Assembly: GCF_009707515.1 (NCBI RefSeq)
Contig: NZ_WLYI01000025.1
Coordinates: forward strand, 1 to 64,000
Direction of reading: 5' to 3'
DNA: 64,000 bases
Origin: Pseudomonas karstica
Lineage (GTDB): Bacteria; Pseudomonadota; Gammaproteobacteria; Pseudomonadales; Pseudomonadaceae
Shown: positions 62,616 to 64,000 of the stretch, piece by piece
Numbering within the stretch: position 1 is the first letter of the stretch
Layout: each line of letters opens with the position of its first letter
Position numbers and translations under genes: made by a program
The notes under the pieces: generated by a model
The model's database searches: none
The model's input: the letters and a program-made list of their open reading frames with translations, nothing else
What the model was told of the DNA's origin: nothing

Positions 62616-63080
62616 TCAGAACTGCGATTGCAGGTAATTCTCCAGGCCAATCAACTTGATCAGGCCCAGCTGCTTTTCCAGCCAATAGGTGTGATCTTCT
62701 TCGGTATCGTTCAACTGTACTCGCAAAATTTCCCGGGTGACGAAGTCGCTGTGCTGCTCGCAGAGCTCAATGCCCTTGCATAGCGCGGCGCGAACCTTGT
62801 ATTCCAGGCGTAAGTCGGCTGCCAGCATGTCAGGTACCGTGGTGCCGACATCGAGGTCTTCGGGACGCATGCGCGGCGTACCTTCGAGCATCAGGATACG
62901 GCGCATCAGTGCATCGGCGTGCTGTGCTTCTTCTTCCATTTCGTGGTTGATACGTTCATAAAGCTCGGTAAAGCCCCAGTCTTCGTACATCCGCGAATGA
63001 ATAAAATATTGGTCACGAGCTGCCAGTTCGCCCGTCAGCAACGTGTTGAGATAATCGATTACGTCGGGGTGACCTTGCAT
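62616..63080 (-). CDS. ftnA: Ferritin FtnA (formerly called bacterioferritin BfrA)
   Basis: 154 residues from ATG 63080. Ferroxidase ligands: Glu18 (GELAARDQYF), Glu51 and His54 (EEEAQHADAL), and later EDHTYW. The position equivalent to heme-binding Met52 of bacterioferritins is Ala (E-A-Q-H instead of E-M-K-H), so it should not bind heme. It matches the P. aeruginosa ferritin next to katA. An in-frame extension to 63122 is rejected. Confidence 0.88.
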   Translation of the reverse strand: MQGHPDVIDYLNTLLTGELAARDQYFIHSRMYEDWGFTELYERINHEMEEEAQHADALMRRILMLEGTPRMRPEDLDVGTTVPDMLAADLRLEYKVRAALCKGIELCEQHSDFVTREILRVQLNDTEEDHTYWLEKQLGLIKLIGLENYLQSQF

Positions 63081-63193
63081 CGCCCTACATCTCCCTGCTT
63101 GAAAGACTGTAGTTTGAACCATGATTACCCGGAGGTCACGGGACCAACGGCAGAAAAGTGAAGATTTCCTGAGAAAAGTAGCTTAAATAACGC

Positions 63194-63218
63194 AAAAACC
63201 GCCCAAATGAGGGCGGTT
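63194..63218 (-). terminator. Rho-independent terminator of katA
   Basis: On the minus strand AACCGCCC, loop TCATTT, GGGCGGTT, then a short T run (GGTTTTTG). It lies just after the katA stop. Confidence 0.85.
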
Positions 63219-63235
63219 CTGCTTATCGTTTAGAG

Positions 63236-64000
63236 TTAGTTAAGCGATACACCCAGTGCAGATGCGATCCCTTCTCCATAAGCAGGATCTGCCTTGAAGA
63301 AGTACTGCAATTGGCGCTGAACCACATCGCTGGAAACACCCGCCATGGCACCGGCGATGTTATTGATCAGCAGGGTTTTCTGCTCATTATTCATCAGGCG
63401 GAACAGCGCACCCGCGTGGCTGAAGTAATCGGTGTCTTCACGGTGATCGTAACGGTCCGCCGCACCGCTCAGGGCCAATGCCGGCTCAGCGTATTGCGGA
63501 GCCTGCTTCGGTGCATCGGCATAGCTGTTTGGCTCGTAGTTGGGAGCTGCACCGCCATTACTACCGAATGCCATCGAACCATCACGCTGGTAGCTGCTGA
63601 CCGGACTGCGTGGCGCGTTCACCGGCAACTGCTGGTGGTTGGTGCCTACGCGGTAGCGGTGAGCATCCGCATAAGCGAATACACGACCTTGCAGCATGCG
63701 GTCTGGCGAGAGGCCAACACCGGGAACCATATTGCTTGGGCCGAAAGCCGCCTGCTCAACCTCAGCAAAGTAGTTCAACGGATTGCGGTTGAGCTCCAAT
63801 TCACCGACTTCGATCAGCGGGAATTCTTTCTGCGACCAAGTCTTGGTCACGTCGAAGGGATTCTCATGGTGAGCGTTAGCCTGCGCCTCGGTCATGACCT
63901 GAATGCACACGCGCCATTTCGGGAAGTCACCGCGCTCAATGGCACCAAACAGATCACGCTGGGCGTAGTCAGGATCGGTACCGGCCAGGCGTGCGGCGTC
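63236..64000 (-). CDS. katA: Catalase KatA, C-terminal part (runs off the window)
   Basis: The last 254 codons of a clade 3-type monofunctional catalase: DAARLAGTDPDYAQRDLFGAIERGDFPKWRVCIQVM, LIEVGELELNRNPLNYFAEVEQAAFGPSNMVPGVG, and proximal heme-ligand region RMLQGRVFAYADAHRYRVG (the tyrosine in FAYADAHRYR). The N-terminal half lies beyond position 64000. Adjacent to ftnA, so peroxide removal and iron storage genes are neighbours. Confidence 0.93.
   Translation of the reverse strand, partial: DAARLAGTDPDYAQRDLFGAIERGDFPKWRVCIQVMTEAQANAHHENPFDVTKTWSQKEFPLIEVGELELNRNPLNYFAEVEQAAFGPSNMVPGVGLSPDRMLQGRVFAYADAHRYRVGTNHQQLPVNAPRSPVSSYQRDGSMAFGSNGGAAPNYEPNSYADAPKQAPQYAEPALALSGAADRYDHREDTDYFSHAGALFRLMNNEQKTLLINNIAGAMAGVSSDVVQRQLQYFFKADPAYGEGIASALGVSLN

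Overview
This window comes from the chromosome of a Pseudomonas, most likely the P. fluorescens group. The evidence is high GC, familiar Pseudomonas gene orders (xseB-ispA-dxs; nrdR-ribD-ribE-ribBX-ribH-nusB-thiL; ssb-MFS-uvrA-ftnA-katA; zrgA with its ABC genes), and many REP/REPIN palindromes of the two types common in this group between genes.

Region by region. 1-456: tandem array of a 128-bp REP doublet. 451-10114: an ectoine uptake and breakdown locus. The regulator EnuR is followed on the minus strand by eutB, eutC, eutD, eutE and asnR (doeX), and a divergent ehuBCDA importer runs on the plus strand. Two copies of a palindrome, TTG-NN-CTAG-NN-CAW, sit before eutB and before enuR and are proposed as EnuR operators. 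eutA is absent, and eutC carries a 14-bp tandem duplication that shifts its last codons. 10318-16547: an Rhs polymorphic toxin locus. The full Rhs protein has an RNase A-like tip and a CdiI-type immunity gene; a displaced second Rhs tip with its own immunity gene follows. 16743-19878: xseB, ispA, dxs (isoprenoid precursors). 20011-23926: btuB facing btuF, a small membrane protein and ribA. 24174-30395: a solute-binding protein, then the riboflavin/thiamine/nusB/nrdR operon. 30536-32991: lipoprotein, methyltransferase, CnoX-like thioredoxin and a small conserved protein. 33125-36414: putative Zur-regulated zinc uptake genes. 36511-43958: ompW, a sugar-nucleotide-type reductase, lhr helicase and an MFS exporter. 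44181-47326: DUF72 remnant, then ybhP-clsB-ybhN. 47349-51819: hydrolase, DUF3182, GlxA-type regulator, cysteine hydrolase, tam.

51965-57510 looks like an accessory island: a LysR regulator, D-tartrate dehydratase, a dicarboxylate carrier and an oxaloacetate decarboxylase form a probable tartrate-to-pyruvate pathway, next to a tyrosine-recombinase remnant truncated at both ends against the ssb terminator. 57620-64000 returns to conserved core: ssb, YajR-like MFS, uvrA, ferritin ftnA and the 3' part of katA, which runs off the right edge.

No wholly unknown system is proven. The least explained items are the orphan Rhs toxin/immunity pair, the putative EnuR palindromes, the eutC frameshift and the tartrate island with its integrase scar. 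All functional calls come from reading the sequence; no database search was run.
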